DNA from: UBA3700 sp002372775
Lineage (GTDB): Bacteria; Bacillota; Clostridia; Christensenellales; UBA3700
NCBI GenBank assembly: GCA_946615965.1
Contig: CAMOIC010000010.1
Coordinates: 1-41,124, forward strand
Length of the DNA stretch: 41,124 nucleotides
Direction: 5' to 3'
Position numbers and translations under genes: made by a program. Positions 14,154-22,128 of the stretch are shown one piece after another; the stretch's first letter is position 1; each line of letters opens with the position of its first letter. The notes under the pieces were generated by a model. It ran no database searches, was not told where the DNA came from, and was given only the letters and a program-made list of their open reading frames with translations.

Positions 14154-14573
14154 ATGAGTCTATTAAAGAAAGGCGATGCAGTTAAGATTATCGCAGGAAA
14201 TGATAATGGTAAGACAGGAACAATTATCGCTATAGATAGAAAGGCAAATAGAGTTGCTGTACAAGGTGAAGGCGTATCTATGTCAAAGAACTTTGTTAAG
14301 CCTCGTAATGCTCAAGAAAAGGGCGGTATTGTAGATAAGGAAAGATTTATCGACGCATCTAACGTTATGGTAATCTGCCCAGCTTGTAACAAAGCTACAA
14401 AGATTGCTGTTAAGGACGTTGATGGTAAGAAGGTAAGAGTTTGTAAGCATTGTGGTGCTTCTTTAGACGAAGCTAAGGCTTCTGCAAAGAAGGCAGCTGC
14501 TAAGAAGACTACAGCTACAAAGAAGACAACAGCTAAGAAGGCTGAAAAGACAGCTGACAAAGCAGCTGAATAA
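14154..14573 (+). CDS. rplX: Ribosomal protein L24 with zinc ribbon and Lys/Ala tail
   Basis: 139 residues against about 103 in B. subtilis. The KOW motif (KGDAVKIIAGNDNGKTG) and DASNVM segment identify it. The C-terminal part carries a four-Cys zinc ribbon, CPAC (about 76-79) and CKHC (about 98-101), known from L24 of various phyla. It then ends in about 36 residues of Lys, Ala and Thr repeats (AKKAAAKKTTATKK), which should be disordered and RNA-binding. L24 starts 50S assembly. Its stop codon overlaps an unused ATG; rplE begins at a GTG 15 bases later. Confidence 0.96.
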   Translation: MSLLKKGDAVKIIAGNDNGKTGTIIAIDRKANRVAVQGEGVSMSKNFVKPRNAQEKGGIVDKERFIDASNVMVICPACNKATKIAVKDVDGKKVRVCKHCGASLDEAKASAKKAAAKKTTATKKTTAKKAEKTADKAAE

Positions 14574-14587
14574 TGGAGGGATTAACT

Positions 14588-15139
14588 GTGGCAGAAAGAG
14601 TTTATAGAATCGCTGAGCTTTACAAGAATACAGCAGTTCCTGCATTAAAGGAAAAGTTCGGCTATAAGAATATCAACCAAGTTCCAAAGATTGAAAAGAT
14701 CGTTTTAAACATGAGACTTGGTGACGTTAAGGATAACAGCAAGAGTTTACAATTAGCTGTTGAAGAATTAAAGGCAATCGCAGGTCAAGCTCCTGTATTA
14801 ACAAAGGCTAAGAACAGCGTTGCTACATTCAAGGTAAGAGAAGGTATGGCTATCGGTGCTAAAGTAACTTTACGTGGAAAGAAGATGCTTGATTTCTATG
14901 ATAAGTTAGTTTCAGTTGCTCTACCACGTGTACGTGACTTCAAGGGAGTTCCAAGCAGCTCATTTGACGGAAGAGGAAGCTATGCTTTAGGTATTAAGGA
15001 ACAAATTATCTTCCCTGAAATTCAATACGATAAGATTGAAAAAGTAAGAGGATTTGATATTTGTATCGTTACAACAGCAAAGACAGATGAAGAGGCTAAG
15101 GAATTATTAACTCTTCTAGGTATGCCTTTTGCTAAATAA
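14588..15139 (+). CDS. rplE: Ribosomal protein L5
   Basis: 183 residues from GTG 14588. This start is chosen because GGAGGG (14575-14580) lies 7 bases upstream, whereas the in-frame ATG at 14573 overlaps that very ribosome binding site. Family hallmarks are QVPKIEKIVLNM and SLPRVRDF-like ALPRVRDFKGV, plus the C-terminal LLTLLGMPFAK. L5 binds 5S rRNA in the central protuberance. Confidence 0.96.
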   Translation: MAERVYRIAELYKNTAVPALKEKFGYKNINQVPKIEKIVLNMRLGDVKDNSKSLQLAVEELKAIAGQAPVLTKAKNSVATFKVREGMAIGAKVTLRGKKMLDFYDKLVSVALPRVRDFKGVPSSSFDGRGSYALGIKEQIIFPEIQYDKIEKVRGFDICIVTTAKTDEEAKELLTLLGMPFAK

Positions 15140-15154
15140 TAGGAGGATATAGAA

Positions 15155-15340
15155 ATGGCAAAAAAATCAATGATTAATAAGCAACAAAAGACTCCAAAGT
15201 ATTCAACAAGAGCATATACAAGATGTCAAATCTGTGGAAGACCACATGCTGTTCTTCAAAAGTATGGCATTTGCAGAATTTGCTTCAGAGAATTAGCTTA
15301 TAAGGGCGAAATTCCTGGAGTTAAGAAGTCTAGTTGGTAG
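15155..15340 (+). CDS. rpsN: Ribosomal protein S14, zinc-binding short type
   Basis: 61 residues with CQIC and CRIC motifs (Cys24, 27, 40, 43), the zinc (C+) form called type Z. The ending ELAYKGEIPGVKKSSW is standard. It binds 16S rRNA in the 30S head. AGGAGG lies before the ATG. Confidence 0.98.
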   Translation: MAKKSMINKQQKTPKYSTRAYTRCQICGRPHAVLQKYGICRICFRELAYKGEIPGVKKSSW

Positions 15341-15352
15341 GAGGATAGAAAA

Positions 15353-15733
15353 ATGACAGATCCAATAGCAGATATGTTAACTCGTATTCGTAATGCTTTA
15401 GTTGTTAAGCATGACGAAGTTGAAATACCAAGTTCTAAGGTTAAGTGCGAAATAGCTAAGATCTTAGTTGAAGAAGGATTCGTACAATCATACAAGGTTG
15501 AAAACAATACAATCGTTATCACACTTAAGTATGGTCCAAAGAACGAAAAGGTTATTTCTGGTATTAAGCGTATTTCTAAGCCAGGTCTTAGAGTATATGC
15601 AAATATTGAAACAATGCCAGTTGTTTTAGGCGGAATGGGAATTGCTATTCTTTCTACAAACAAGGGTATCATGACAAATAAACAAGCTAAGGCTGCTAAC
15701 GTAGGCGGCGAAGTTTTAGCTTACATTTGGTAA
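15353..15733 (+). CDS. rpsH: Ribosomal protein S8
   Basis: 126 residues. It starts TDPIADMLTRIRNA and ends with STNKGIMTNKQAKAANVGGEVLAYIW, the conserved RNA-binding end. A few residues shorter than in B. subtilis (132). In E. coli S8 represses the spc operon; no such site is evident here. AGGAGG ribosome binding site. Confidence 0.98.
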   Translation: MTDPIADMLTRIRNALVVKHDEVEIPSSKVKCEIAKILVEEGFVQSYKVENNTIVITLKYGPKNEKVISGIKRISKPGLRVYANIETMPVVLGGMGIAILSTNKGIMTNKQAKAANVGGEVLAYIW

Positions 15734-15750
15734 TAGGAGGATAGAGATAT

Positions 15751-16302
15751 ATGTCAAGAATTGGTAGAATCCCTGTTCAAATCCCAGCAGGTGTAGAAGT
15801 TAAAGTTAATGATAAAGTTGTTTCAGTAAAGGGACCAAAAGGTGAACTTTCAAGAACAATCGAAAGCAATGATATTACTGTAAAGGTTGAAGGCGCTGCT
15901 GTAGTAGTTACACGTGCTAACGACGAACCAAGTGTTAAGGCACTTCATGGTTTATACAGAAAGCTTATCGCTAATATGGTTGAAGGTGTTACAAAAGGAT
16001 TTGAAAAAGTTCTTGTTGTTAACGGTGTTGGTTACAAGACATCAAAGAAAGGAAATCAAGTTGTTCTAGATGTAGGTTATTCTCATCCAGTTACTCTTGA
16101 AAATGTTCCTGGTATTACTTTTGACTGCCCATCTCCTACAGAAGTTTCTGTAAAGGGTATCGATAAGGAACTTGTAGGTCAAATCGCTTCTAACATTAGA
16201 ATGATTCGTGACCCAGATCCATATCACGCTTATGGAATTTCTTACAAGGACGAAGTTATCGCTCGTAAGGAAGGAAAGAAAGGCGGTAAGGGTAAGAAAT
16301 AA
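15751..16302 (+). CDS. rplF: Ribosomal protein L6
   Basis: 183 residues. It starts SRIGRIPVQIPAGV, with the conserved DPDPYHAYGISYKDEVIARKEGKKGGKGKK C-terminus. Two tandem L6 folds. It sits near the sarcin-ricin loop. Ribosome binding site AGGAGG about 10 bases upstream. Confidence 0.98.
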   Translation: MSRIGRIPVQIPAGVEVKVNDKVVSVKGPKGELSRTIESNDITVKVEGAAVVVTRANDEPSVKALHGLYRKLIANMVEGVTKGFEKVLVVNGVGYKTSKKGNQVVLDVGYSHPVTLENVPGITFDCPSPTEVSVKGIDKELVGQIASNIRMIRDPDPYHAYGISYKDEVIARKEGKKGGKGKK

Positions 16303-16320
16303 GGAGTGAAATAAGGTATT

Positions 16321-16689
16321 ATGATTACTAAGATTAATAAGAATTCAGTTAGACAAAAAAGACATGAAAGAGTAAGAAATAAGATTTCAGGTACTGCTGA
16401 AAGACCTCGTTTCAACGTTTATAGATCTACAACAAATATCTATGTTCAAGTAATTGATGACGTTGCTGGTAAGACTCTTGTTTCTAGCTCAACATTAGAT
16501 AAGGATTTAGCTAAATCTTTAAAGGGCAAGACTAAAGTTGAAGCTGCTAAGCTAGTTGGCGAAGCTGCTGCAAAGAAGGCTTTAGCTGCTGGAATCGAAG
16601 AAGTTGTTTTCGATAGAGGTGGTTACCTTTACACAGGACGTGTAATGGCAGTTGCTGATGGTGCCAGAGAAGCTGGCTTAAAGTTCTAG
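16321..16689 (+). CDS. rplR: Ribosomal protein L18
   Basis: 122 residues. Contains RQKRHERVRNKISGTAERPRFNVYRS and the C-terminal FDRGGYLYTGRVMAVADGAREAGL, both diagnostic. Binds 5S rRNA with L5. The ribosome binding site is less regular: GGAGTG lies about 20 bases upstream and AAGG is nearer. Confidence 0.98.
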   Translation: MITKINKNSVRQKRHERVRNKISGTAERPRFNVYRSTTNIYVQVIDDVAGKTLVSSSTLDKDLAKSLKGKTKVEAAKLVGEAAAKKALAAGIEEVVFDRGGYLYTGRVMAVADGAREAGLKF

Positions 16690-16701
16690 GAGGTTTCTAA
16701 A

Positions 16702-17214
16702 ATGGCAAAAAGAGAAAATAAATTCCAAAGAGAAGAAAGCGAATTACAAAATAAGTTAATTAGCATTAACCGTGTAACTAAGGTTGTTAAGGGTGGTAGA
16801 ACAATGAAGTTCTCAGCTCTAATCGTAGTTGGTGATGGTAATGGTAGCGTAGGTCTTGGTATGGGTAAGGCTGCTGAGGTTCCAGAAGCAATCCGTAAAG
16901 CTACATCTGCTGCTAAGAACAACATGGTTAAGATTGCTATGGTAGGTACAACTATTCCTCATGAAATCCAAGGTGAGTTCGGTTCAGGAAAAGTTATCTT
17001 ATTACCAGCTGAAGAAGGTACTGGAGTTATCGCTGGTGGTCCAGTTCGTCAAGTACTTGAAGTTGCAGGTATTAAGAATATCCGTACAAAGTCTTTAGGA
17101 TCAAACAATCCTATTAACTGTGCTAAGGCAACATTTGACGGATTAAGCAGATTAAGAACAGCTGAACAAATTGCTGCATTACGTGGCAAGACTGTTGCTG
17201 AAATCAAGGCTTAA
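16702..17214 (+). CDS. rpsE: Ribosomal protein S5
   Basis: 170 residues. The double-stranded RNA-binding fold shows as NRVTKVVKGGRTMKFSALIV and the loop GNGSVGLGMGKAAEVPEAI. SLGSNNPINCAKATFDGL is diagnostic for the C-terminal half. It contributes to decoding accuracy and mRNA unwinding. GGAGG precedes the ATG. Confidence 0.98.
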   Translation: MAKRENKFQREESELQNKLISINRVTKVVKGGRTMKFSALIVVGDGNGSVGLGMGKAAEVPEAIRKATSAAKNNMVKIAMVGTTIPHEIQGEFGSGKVILLPAEEGTGVIAGGPVRQVLEVAGIKNIRTKSLGSNNPINCAKATFDGLSRLRTAEQIAALRGKTVAEIKA

Positions 17215-17225
17215 GGAGGCAAACG

Positions 17226-17399
17226 ATGTTAAAAGTTACATTAAAGAAAAGTACAATAGCTTGTACAAAGAAGCAAAAGGACACAGTTGCAGCTCTTGGT
17301 TTACATAAGCCAGGCGACAGCAACACAATCCCAGACAACGAATGTTCAAAGGGAATGATCAAAGTTGTTTCTCATATGCTTAAAGTTGAAGAAGCTTAA
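17226..17399 (+). CDS. rpmD: Ribosomal protein L30
   Basis: 57 residues: it starts MLKVTLKKSTIACTKKQKDT and contains the expected LGLHKPGDSNTIPDN segment. The bacterial short form of the family. GGAGG is 6 bases upstream. Position between rpsE and rplO is the conserved one. Confidence 0.95.
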   Translation: MLKVTLKKSTIACTKKQKDTVAALGLHKPGDSNTIPDNECSKGMIKVVSHMLKVEEA

Positions 17400-17412
17400 T
17401 TAGGAGGATAAC

Positions 17413-17856
17413 ATGAGATTAGATGATATGCATCCAAGCGCTGGAGCAAAGACAAGCGCTAAGAGATTAGGAAGAGGTATCGGATCTGGTTTAGGTAAGA
17501 CATCTGGTAAGGGTCACAAGGGTCAATGGGCTCGTAGTGGCGGCGGTGTTAGACCTGGCTTTGAAGGTGGTCAAATGCCTTTAACAAGACGTCTTCCAAA
17601 GAGAGGATTCAAGAATTATTTCGTTAAGAAATACACAATCGTTAATGTTAGCGATTTAGAAAAGTTAGATAATGGAACAGAAGTTACAGCTGAAGTATTG
17701 AAGGCAAATGGTATTATTGCTAAGATCGAAGCTAACGGAATTAAAGTTCTAGGAAATGGAACTTTAACAAAGAAATTAGACGTAAAGGCTAATAAATTTT
17801 CTAAGTCAGCTGTTGAAGCAATTGAAAAAGCAGGTGGCAAAGCAGAGGTGCTATAA
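17413..17856 (+). CDS. rplO: Ribosomal protein L15
   Basis: 147 residues. The Gly/Arg-rich N-terminus (RLGRGIGSGLGKTSGKGHKG) and GFEGGQMPLTRRLPKRGF are diagnostic. It is a late 50S assembly protein. The stop overlaps the secY start (TAATG), which couples secretion-channel synthesis to ribosome synthesis. Confidence 0.98.
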   Translation: MRLDDMHPSAGAKTSAKRLGRGIGSGLGKTSGKGHKGQWARSGGGVRPGFEGGQMPLTRRLPKRGFKNYFVKKYTIVNVSDLEKLDNGTEVTAEVLKANGIIAKIEANGIKVLGNGTLTKKLDVKANKFSKSAVEAIEKAGGKAEVL

Positions 17857-19187
17857 TGTGGCAAAGATTAAAGAATGCCTTCTTGGATAAAGATATTAGA
17901 AGAAAGATGCTATTCTCATTAGCAATATTGCTAATATTTAGAATTGGTTGCTATATTCCTATCCCAGGCATTAAGTATGACACTATTGCAGAAGTAGTAG
18001 GTGGCACAGATTCTTTGTTAGGTCTTATGAGTATTATGAGCGGTGGTTCTTTGCAATATGGAACATTCTTCGCTCTAGGTGTATTACCATTCATTAACAG
18101 TTACATTATTATGCAATTGTTAACATTGGTAATCCCTGCTTTAGACAGACTTTCAAAGCAAGGTGATGATGGCCGTGAAAAGGTTACAATGATCACTAGA
18201 TATGTTGCTATTATTCTTGCTGTTATTCAAGGTATTGGTATTGTTGTTACATTCAATAATGGTGGTATTTTAAACTCATTCTTCGGTGAAGGAACTGTAG
18301 GAATGGTATTTACTGGTGCTTACATTATTCTTATGTTAACAGCCGGTGCATGCCTAGTTATGTGGTTAAGTGAAAGAATTACTGAATATGGAATTTCAAA
18401 TGGTACATCTTTAATTATCTTTATTGGTATTATTTCTACATTTGGTCAAGCTTTACTTACAGCATTCAAACAAGTAGGTGAAAATGCTAATTATTTATGG
18501 AATATCTTCGGTTACTTAATTATCGTTGTTGCTTTATTCTTATTCATCATCTTCATGGATGGTGGTGAAAGAAGAGTTAAAGTTAACTATGCTAAGCAAG
18601 TAAAAGGAAATAAGATGTATGGTGGACAATCTACATATATTCCAATGAAGATAACAAGTGGTGGCGTTATGCCAATCATCTTTGCATCTGCATTTATGAT
18701 GTTCCCACAAATTATCGTTTCATTCATACCAAAGGAACATTCATTATATACATTCTACCAAACATACTTATTTGCTAATGGTTATTGGACAGGAGATATG
18801 TGGGTTGGTAATATCGTTTACTACTTCTTCATGTTAGTATTCGTTATTTTCTTCGCATACTTCTATGCACAAATCCAATTTAACCCACAAGATGTTGCAC
18901 GTAATTTACAACAATATGGTGGAACAATCCTAGGAGTTAGACCAGGTAAGCCAACAGCAGATTACCTACAAACAATTAACAACCGTATTACTTTATTCGG
19001 AGCTATCTTCTTAGCATTTATCGCAATCATTCCAGCTCTTGCATTCAATGCAATTGGTGGAGAGATCGGTTTAAGAAGTGCGTTCTCAGCAACAGGTATG
19101 TTAATCGTAGTTTCAGTAGCTCTAGAATTAGATAAGCAACTTGAAACTCAATATATGGCAAAACATTACAAGGGATTCTTGAAATAA
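17856..19187 (+). CDS. secY: Protein translocase channel subunit SecY
   Basis: 443 residues with about ten membrane segments. Recognisable pieces are IGCYIPIPGI in the first segment, the plug region GGSLQYGTFFALGVLPFINSYIIMQLL, and the cytoplasmic loop GGTILGVRPGKPTADYL, which contacts the ribosome and SecA. With SecE and SecG it forms the membrane channel. The start overlaps the rplO stop with AGAGGTG upstream; the stop overlaps the adk start. Confidence 0.98.
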   Translation: MWQRLKNAFLDKDIRRKMLFSLAILLIFRIGCYIPIPGIKYDTIAEVVGGTDSLLGLMSIMSGGSLQYGTFFALGVLPFINSYIIMQLLTLVIPALDRLSKQGDDGREKVTMITRYVAIILAVIQGIGIVVTFNNGGILNSFFGEGTVGMVFTGAYIILMLTAGACLVMWLSERITEYGISNGTSLIIFIGIISTFGQALLTAFKQVGENANYLWNIFGYLIIVVALFLFIIFMDGGERRVKVNYAKQVKGNKMYGGQSTYIPMKITSGGVMPIIFASAFMMFPQIIVSFIPKEHSLYTFYQTYLFANGYWTGDMWVGNIVYYFFMLVFVIFFAYFYAQIQFNPQDVARNLQQYGGTILGVRPGKPTADYLQTINNRITLFGAIFLAFIAIIPALAFNAIGGEIGLRSAFSATGMLIVVSVALELDKQLETQYMAKHYKGFLK

Positions 19188-19819
19188 TGAAAAAGCTTAG
19201 TTTAGTATTCTTAGGAGCTCCAGGTGCTGGTAAAGGCACACAAGCTACTAAGATATGCGAAAAATACAATATCCCACATATCTCTACTGGAGATATATTA
19301 AGGGCAAACATTAAGGCCGGTACTCCTCTTGGATTACAAGCAAAGGCAATTATCGATAAGGGCCAACTTGTACCAGATGAGGTAGTAATCGGATTAATGA
19401 AGGATAGACTAGCTCAAGAAGATTGTCAAAAAGGATATCTATTAGATGGATTCCCAAGAACAATCGAGCAAGCAAAAGCATTAGATACTTTCGAAAACGT
19501 TTCTATGGCTATCAACATTGCAGTAAATGAAGATGAAGTAGTTGAACGTATCGCTGGTAGAAGAATGTGTACTTGCGGTGAAAGCTATCATATCTCAACA
19601 TATAAGGCTGATACATGCGCAAAGTGTGGAGCAAAATTATATCAAAGAGATGATGACAAGCCAGAAACAGTAAAAGCTAGACTTGAAGTGTACAACAAAC
19701 AAACAGCTCCATTAATTGAATATTATGGTAATAAAAATATCTTATATACAGTTGATGGCAGCCAAGACATTAATGATGTCTATGCGTCAATAGTAAAGGT
19801 GATAAATGATAACAATTAA
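19187..19819 (+). CDS. adk: Adenylate kinase, zinc-lid form
   Basis: 210 residues. The P-loop GAPGAGKGTQA (residues 9-19) and LLDGFPRT are diagnostic. The lid holds four Cys (C-T-C at about 128-130 and CAKC at about 145-148; CxC rather than the usual CxxC for the first pair), consistent with a structural zinc as in Gram-positive Adk. It converts AMP + ATP to 2 ADP. The last 14 bases overlap map. Confidence 0.98.
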   Translation: MKKLSLVFLGAPGAGKGTQATKICEKYNIPHISTGDILRANIKAGTPLGLQAKAIIDKGQLVPDEVVIGLMKDRLAQEDCQKGYLLDGFPRTIEQAKALDTFENVSMAINIAVNEDEVVERIAGRRMCTCGESYHISTYKADTCAKCGAKLYQRDDDKPETVKARLEVYNKQTAPLIEYYGNKNILYTVDGSQDINDVYASIVKVINDNN

Positions 19820-20660
19820 GACTCGCGATGAAGTTGAATTAATGCGTAAAGCAAACTTAATCGATAGAGACTGCCTAATGATGTTAGGCGATCATGTTAA
19901 GCCAGGAATCACTACAAAAGAACTAGATACTCTTGCACGTGAATACATTGAAAAGCGTAATGCTGTTCCTTCATTCCTAGGATTTGAAGGATTCCCAGGA
20001 TCTATATGCGCTTCTGTTAATCAAGAAGTAGTACATGGAATCCCTTCTAAAAAGAAATATCTTGAAGAAGGAGATATCATATCAATAGACTGTGGAACTA
20101 TCTACCAAGGTTATCAAGGCGATGCAGCAAGAACTTATCTTGTAGGAAATGTAGATGAGCAAGTTCGCAAACTAGTAGAAGTTACAGAACAAAGCTTCTT
20201 TGAAGGCTTAAAAGTAAATGACGGTGTCCACAATGGTTTAATGGCCGGAGTAAGACTAGGTGATTTAGGATATGCGATTCAAAGTTATGCTGAAAAGTTT
20301 GGTTTCGGTGTTGTAAGAGATTTGGTAGGACATGGAATCGGCAAAGAAATGCACGAAGATCCAAATGTACCAAACTACGGAAAACCAGGCAGAGGTATGA
20401 GACTTCTTGAGAACATGACAATAGCTATTGAGCCAATGATTACTTTAGGAACATATAAAGTATGGCAACTAGAGGATGGATGGACAATAGAAACTCAAGA
20501 TGGAAAACCTGCTTCACACTATGAAAATAGTATTTGGATAAAGGAAGATGGCGTAGAAATCTTATCTTTAACAAAAGAAGAAAACGAAGCTCATGGTATT
20601 CATATCTCAGATGACAAGTATACAGTTTGGATGGGTGACGCAGAGTGGTTATCTAAATAA
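19806..20660 (+). CDS. map: Methionine aminopeptidase, type I
   Basis: 284 residues against about 250 for B. subtilis; the extra ~35 residues are at the C-terminus (after ILSLTKEE). It removes the initiator Met at the ribosome. Metal ligands are visible: Asp in ISIDCG and QGDAART, His in VGHGIGKEMHE, Glu in AIEPM and in HYENSIWI. The expected His near the start of the core is in VNQEVVHGIPS. The start overlaps adk by 14 bases. The tail contains several aromatic and acidic residues and is of unknown role. Confidence 0.97.
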   Translation: MITIKTRDEVELMRKANLIDRDCLMMLGDHVKPGITTKELDTLAREYIEKRNAVPSFLGFEGFPGSICASVNQEVVHGIPSKKKYLEEGDIISIDCGTIYQGYQGDAARTYLVGNVDEQVRKLVEVTEQSFFEGLKVNDGVHNGLMAGVRLGDLGYAIQSYAEKFGFGVVRDLVGHGIGKEMHEDPNVPNYGKPGRGMRLLENMTIAIEPMITLGTYKVWQLEDGWTIETQDGKPASHYENSIWIKEDGVEILSLTKEENEAHGIHISDDKYTVWMGDAEWLSK

Positions 20661-20716
20661 CCAAATTAAAAACAAGCAATAATTAAATAAGACTTTGATT
20701 AATAATGGAGGTATCG

Positions 20717-20938
20717 ATGTCTAAAGAAGATGTTATCGAAGCAGAAGGAGTGATTGTAGAAGTGCTACCTAATACAACATTCAAAGTTAAATTAACAAAC
20801 AATGCAGTAATAGTAGCATACCTATCTGGTAAGCTTAGAAAGAACTTCATCAAAATTGTAGAAGGAGATGCAGTCAAAGTTGAATTAAGCCCATATGATT
20901 TAACTAAAGGTAGAATCACATGGCGTAACAAGAACTAG
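20717..20938 (+). CDS. infA: Translation initiation factor IF-1
   Basis: 73 residues from ATG 20717. The in-frame ATG at 20705 is rejected because GGAGG (20708-20712) lies between the two and is correctly placed only for 20717. The protein MSKEDVIEAEGVIVEVLPNT ... LSPYDLTKGRITWR is the single S1/OB domain of IF-1, which blocks the A site during initiation. A 56-base gap separates it from map; rpmJ follows 12 bases later. Confidence 0.98.
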   Translation: MSKEDVIEAEGVIVEVLPNTTFKVKLTNNAVIVAYLSGKLRKNFIKIVEGDAVKVELSPYDLTKGRITWRNKN

Positions 20939-20950
20939 GAGGATCGAATA

Positions 20951-21067
20951 ATGAAAGTTAGACCATCAGTAAAACCTATTTGCGACAAGTGCAAGGTAAT
21001 CAAGAGAAACGGAAAAGTTATGGTTATCTGTGCTAAATATAAGAAGCATAAGCAAGTTCAAGGTTAA
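20951..21067 (+). CDS. rpmJ: Ribosomal protein L36 with altered zinc-ligand spacing
   Basis: 38 residues, starting MKVRPSVKPICDKCKVIKRN. The zinc ligands are Cys11, Cys14, Cys27 and His33. In the usual 37-residue L36 the last Cys and His are spaced C-x4-H; here CAKYKKH gives C-x5-H, one extra residue. AGGAGG lies 10 bases upstream. It is the last gene before the long hairpin and promoter that separate the spc part from rpsM. Confidence 0.96.
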   Translation: MKVRPSVKPICDKCKVIKRNGKVMVICAKYKKHKQVQG

Positions 21068-21082
21068 TCAGTATTAGAATTT

Positions 21083-21127
21083 GAAACGAAGGCAATATGA
21101 TAATTTTAATCATATTGTCATTGTTTC
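21083..21127 (+). other. Long hairpin between rpmJ and rpsM
   Basis: GAAACGAAGGCAATATGAT (21083-21101) pairs with 21109-21127: 19 positions with one mismatch and two G-U pairs, 7-base loop. No T-run follows, so it is not a classical terminator. It may be an RNase processing site or a partial terminator dividing the transcript. Confidence 0.6.
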
Positions 21128-21150
21128 GTTGAATTATGGCATTAAAACGT

Positions 21151-21180
21151 TTGTGTTTTAAAATTGTTTAATGCTATAAT
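21151..21180 (+). promoter_or_regulatory. Internal promoter for rpsM-rplQ (alpha operon)
   Basis: TTGTGT (21151-21156), 18 bases and TATAAT (21175-21180), with an extended -10 (TGC). Predicted start near 21187, giving a leader of about 137 bases. Confidence 0.7.
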
Positions 21181-21186
21181 CATTTG

Positions 21187-21323
21187 GTTAATAGACAATA
21201 ATCGCGTATTTTGGGCAGCGGCAAAGGGTTACTTCATTCCAATTTTTACAGGTAACTTGTAGTCTAAAAGAAGGCGGGTATTATATAAATAACAAAATTA
21301 ATTATCAGATTGGAGGTAGTTGA
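21187..21323 (+). promoter_or_regulatory. Leader of the alpha operon
   Basis: The leader contains GGGTTAC, which pairs with GTAACTT about 17 bases later, and a G-rich patch (GGGCAGCGGC). An autoregulatory role (S4 in E. coli) is possible by analogy, but the known Gammaproteobacterial pseudoknot is not recognised. Confidence 0.35.
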
Positions 21324-21701
21324 ATGGCTCGTATTGCCGGAGTGGATTTACCACGTGAGAAGAGAGTTGAAATCGGTCTTACTTATATCTACGGTATTGG
21401 TAGAGAGACATCTAACAAGATCTTAGCTGCTACAGGTGTTAATCCTGATATCAGAATTAAAGATTTAACAGATGAACAAGTAGACGCAATCCGTGCTTAC
21501 ATCGATGCAAACAACATTTTAGTTGAAGGCGATTTAAGACGTGAAGTTAAATTAAACATTAAGAGATTACAAGAAATTGGATGTTACAGAGGTGTTAGAC
21601 ACAGAAAGGGTTTACCTTGCCGTGGTCAAAGCACAAAGCAAAATGCTCGTACCTGTAAGGGTCCAAAGAAGACTGTAAGTCGTAAGAAGAAGGATGCATA
21701 G
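21324..21701 (+). CDS. rpsM: Ribosomal protein S13
   Basis: 125 residues: ARIAGVDLPREKRVEIGLTYIYGIG at the start and GCYRGVRHRKGLPCRGQ in the C-terminal part. It binds the 30S head and contacts P-site tRNA. Strong GGAGG ribosome binding site, first gene after the internal promoter. Confidence 0.99.
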   Translation: MARIAGVDLPREKRVEIGLTYIYGIGRETSNKILAATGVNPDIRIKDLTDEQVDAIRAYIDANNILVEGDLRREVKLNIKRLQEIGCYRGVRHRKGLPCRGQSTKQNARTCKGPKKTVSRKKKDA

Positions 21702-21713
21702 GAGGATTAAATA

Positions 21714-22112
21714 ATGGCAACAAAGACAGCTGTAGCTTCTAAGAAGCGTAACGTAAATAAGCGTCGTGTTGAAAAAGGTTGCGTTCATATTCATGCATCT
21801 TTTAACAACACAATCGTAACAATAACAGATACACAAGGAAACACAGTTAGCTGGTCAAGCGCTGGTAAGTTAAAACTTCGTGGATCTAAGAAGTCATCTG
21901 CATATGCAGCTCAAATCGTAGCAGAAGATGCTGCAAAGGTTGCTGCTGATGCTGGTATGAAGAGTGTAGAAGTTTTCGTAAATGGTCCTGGTCAAGGACG
22001 TGAAAGCGCTATCAGAGCTCTTCAAGTTGTAGGAATGGAAGTTACTATGATTAAGGATGTTTCTCCAATCCCACACAATGGATGTCGTCCACCAAAGCGC
22101 AGAAGACTATAA
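21714..22112 (+). CDS. rpsK: Ribosomal protein S11
   Basis: 132 residues. GCVHIHASFNNTIVTITDTQGN and VSPIPHNGCRPPKRRRL are diagnostic. It lines the mRNA path on the 30S platform. The N-terminus is Lys-rich. AGGAGG upstream. Confidence 0.99.
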   Translation: MATKTAVASKKRNVNKRRVEKGCVHIHASFNNTIVTITDTQGNTVSWSSAGKLKLRGSKKSSAYAAQIVAEDAAKVAADAGMKSVEVFVNGPGQGRESAIRALQVVGMEVTMIKDVSPIPHNGCRPPKRRRL

Positions 22113-22128
22113 TAGGAGGAATTGAAAA

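Noticed and set aside
14573..14587. ATG start for L5 overlapping the L24 stop
   Set aside because: The Shine-Dalgarno sequence lies just after this ATG and is correctly spaced only for GTG 14588, which also gives the usual L5 length.
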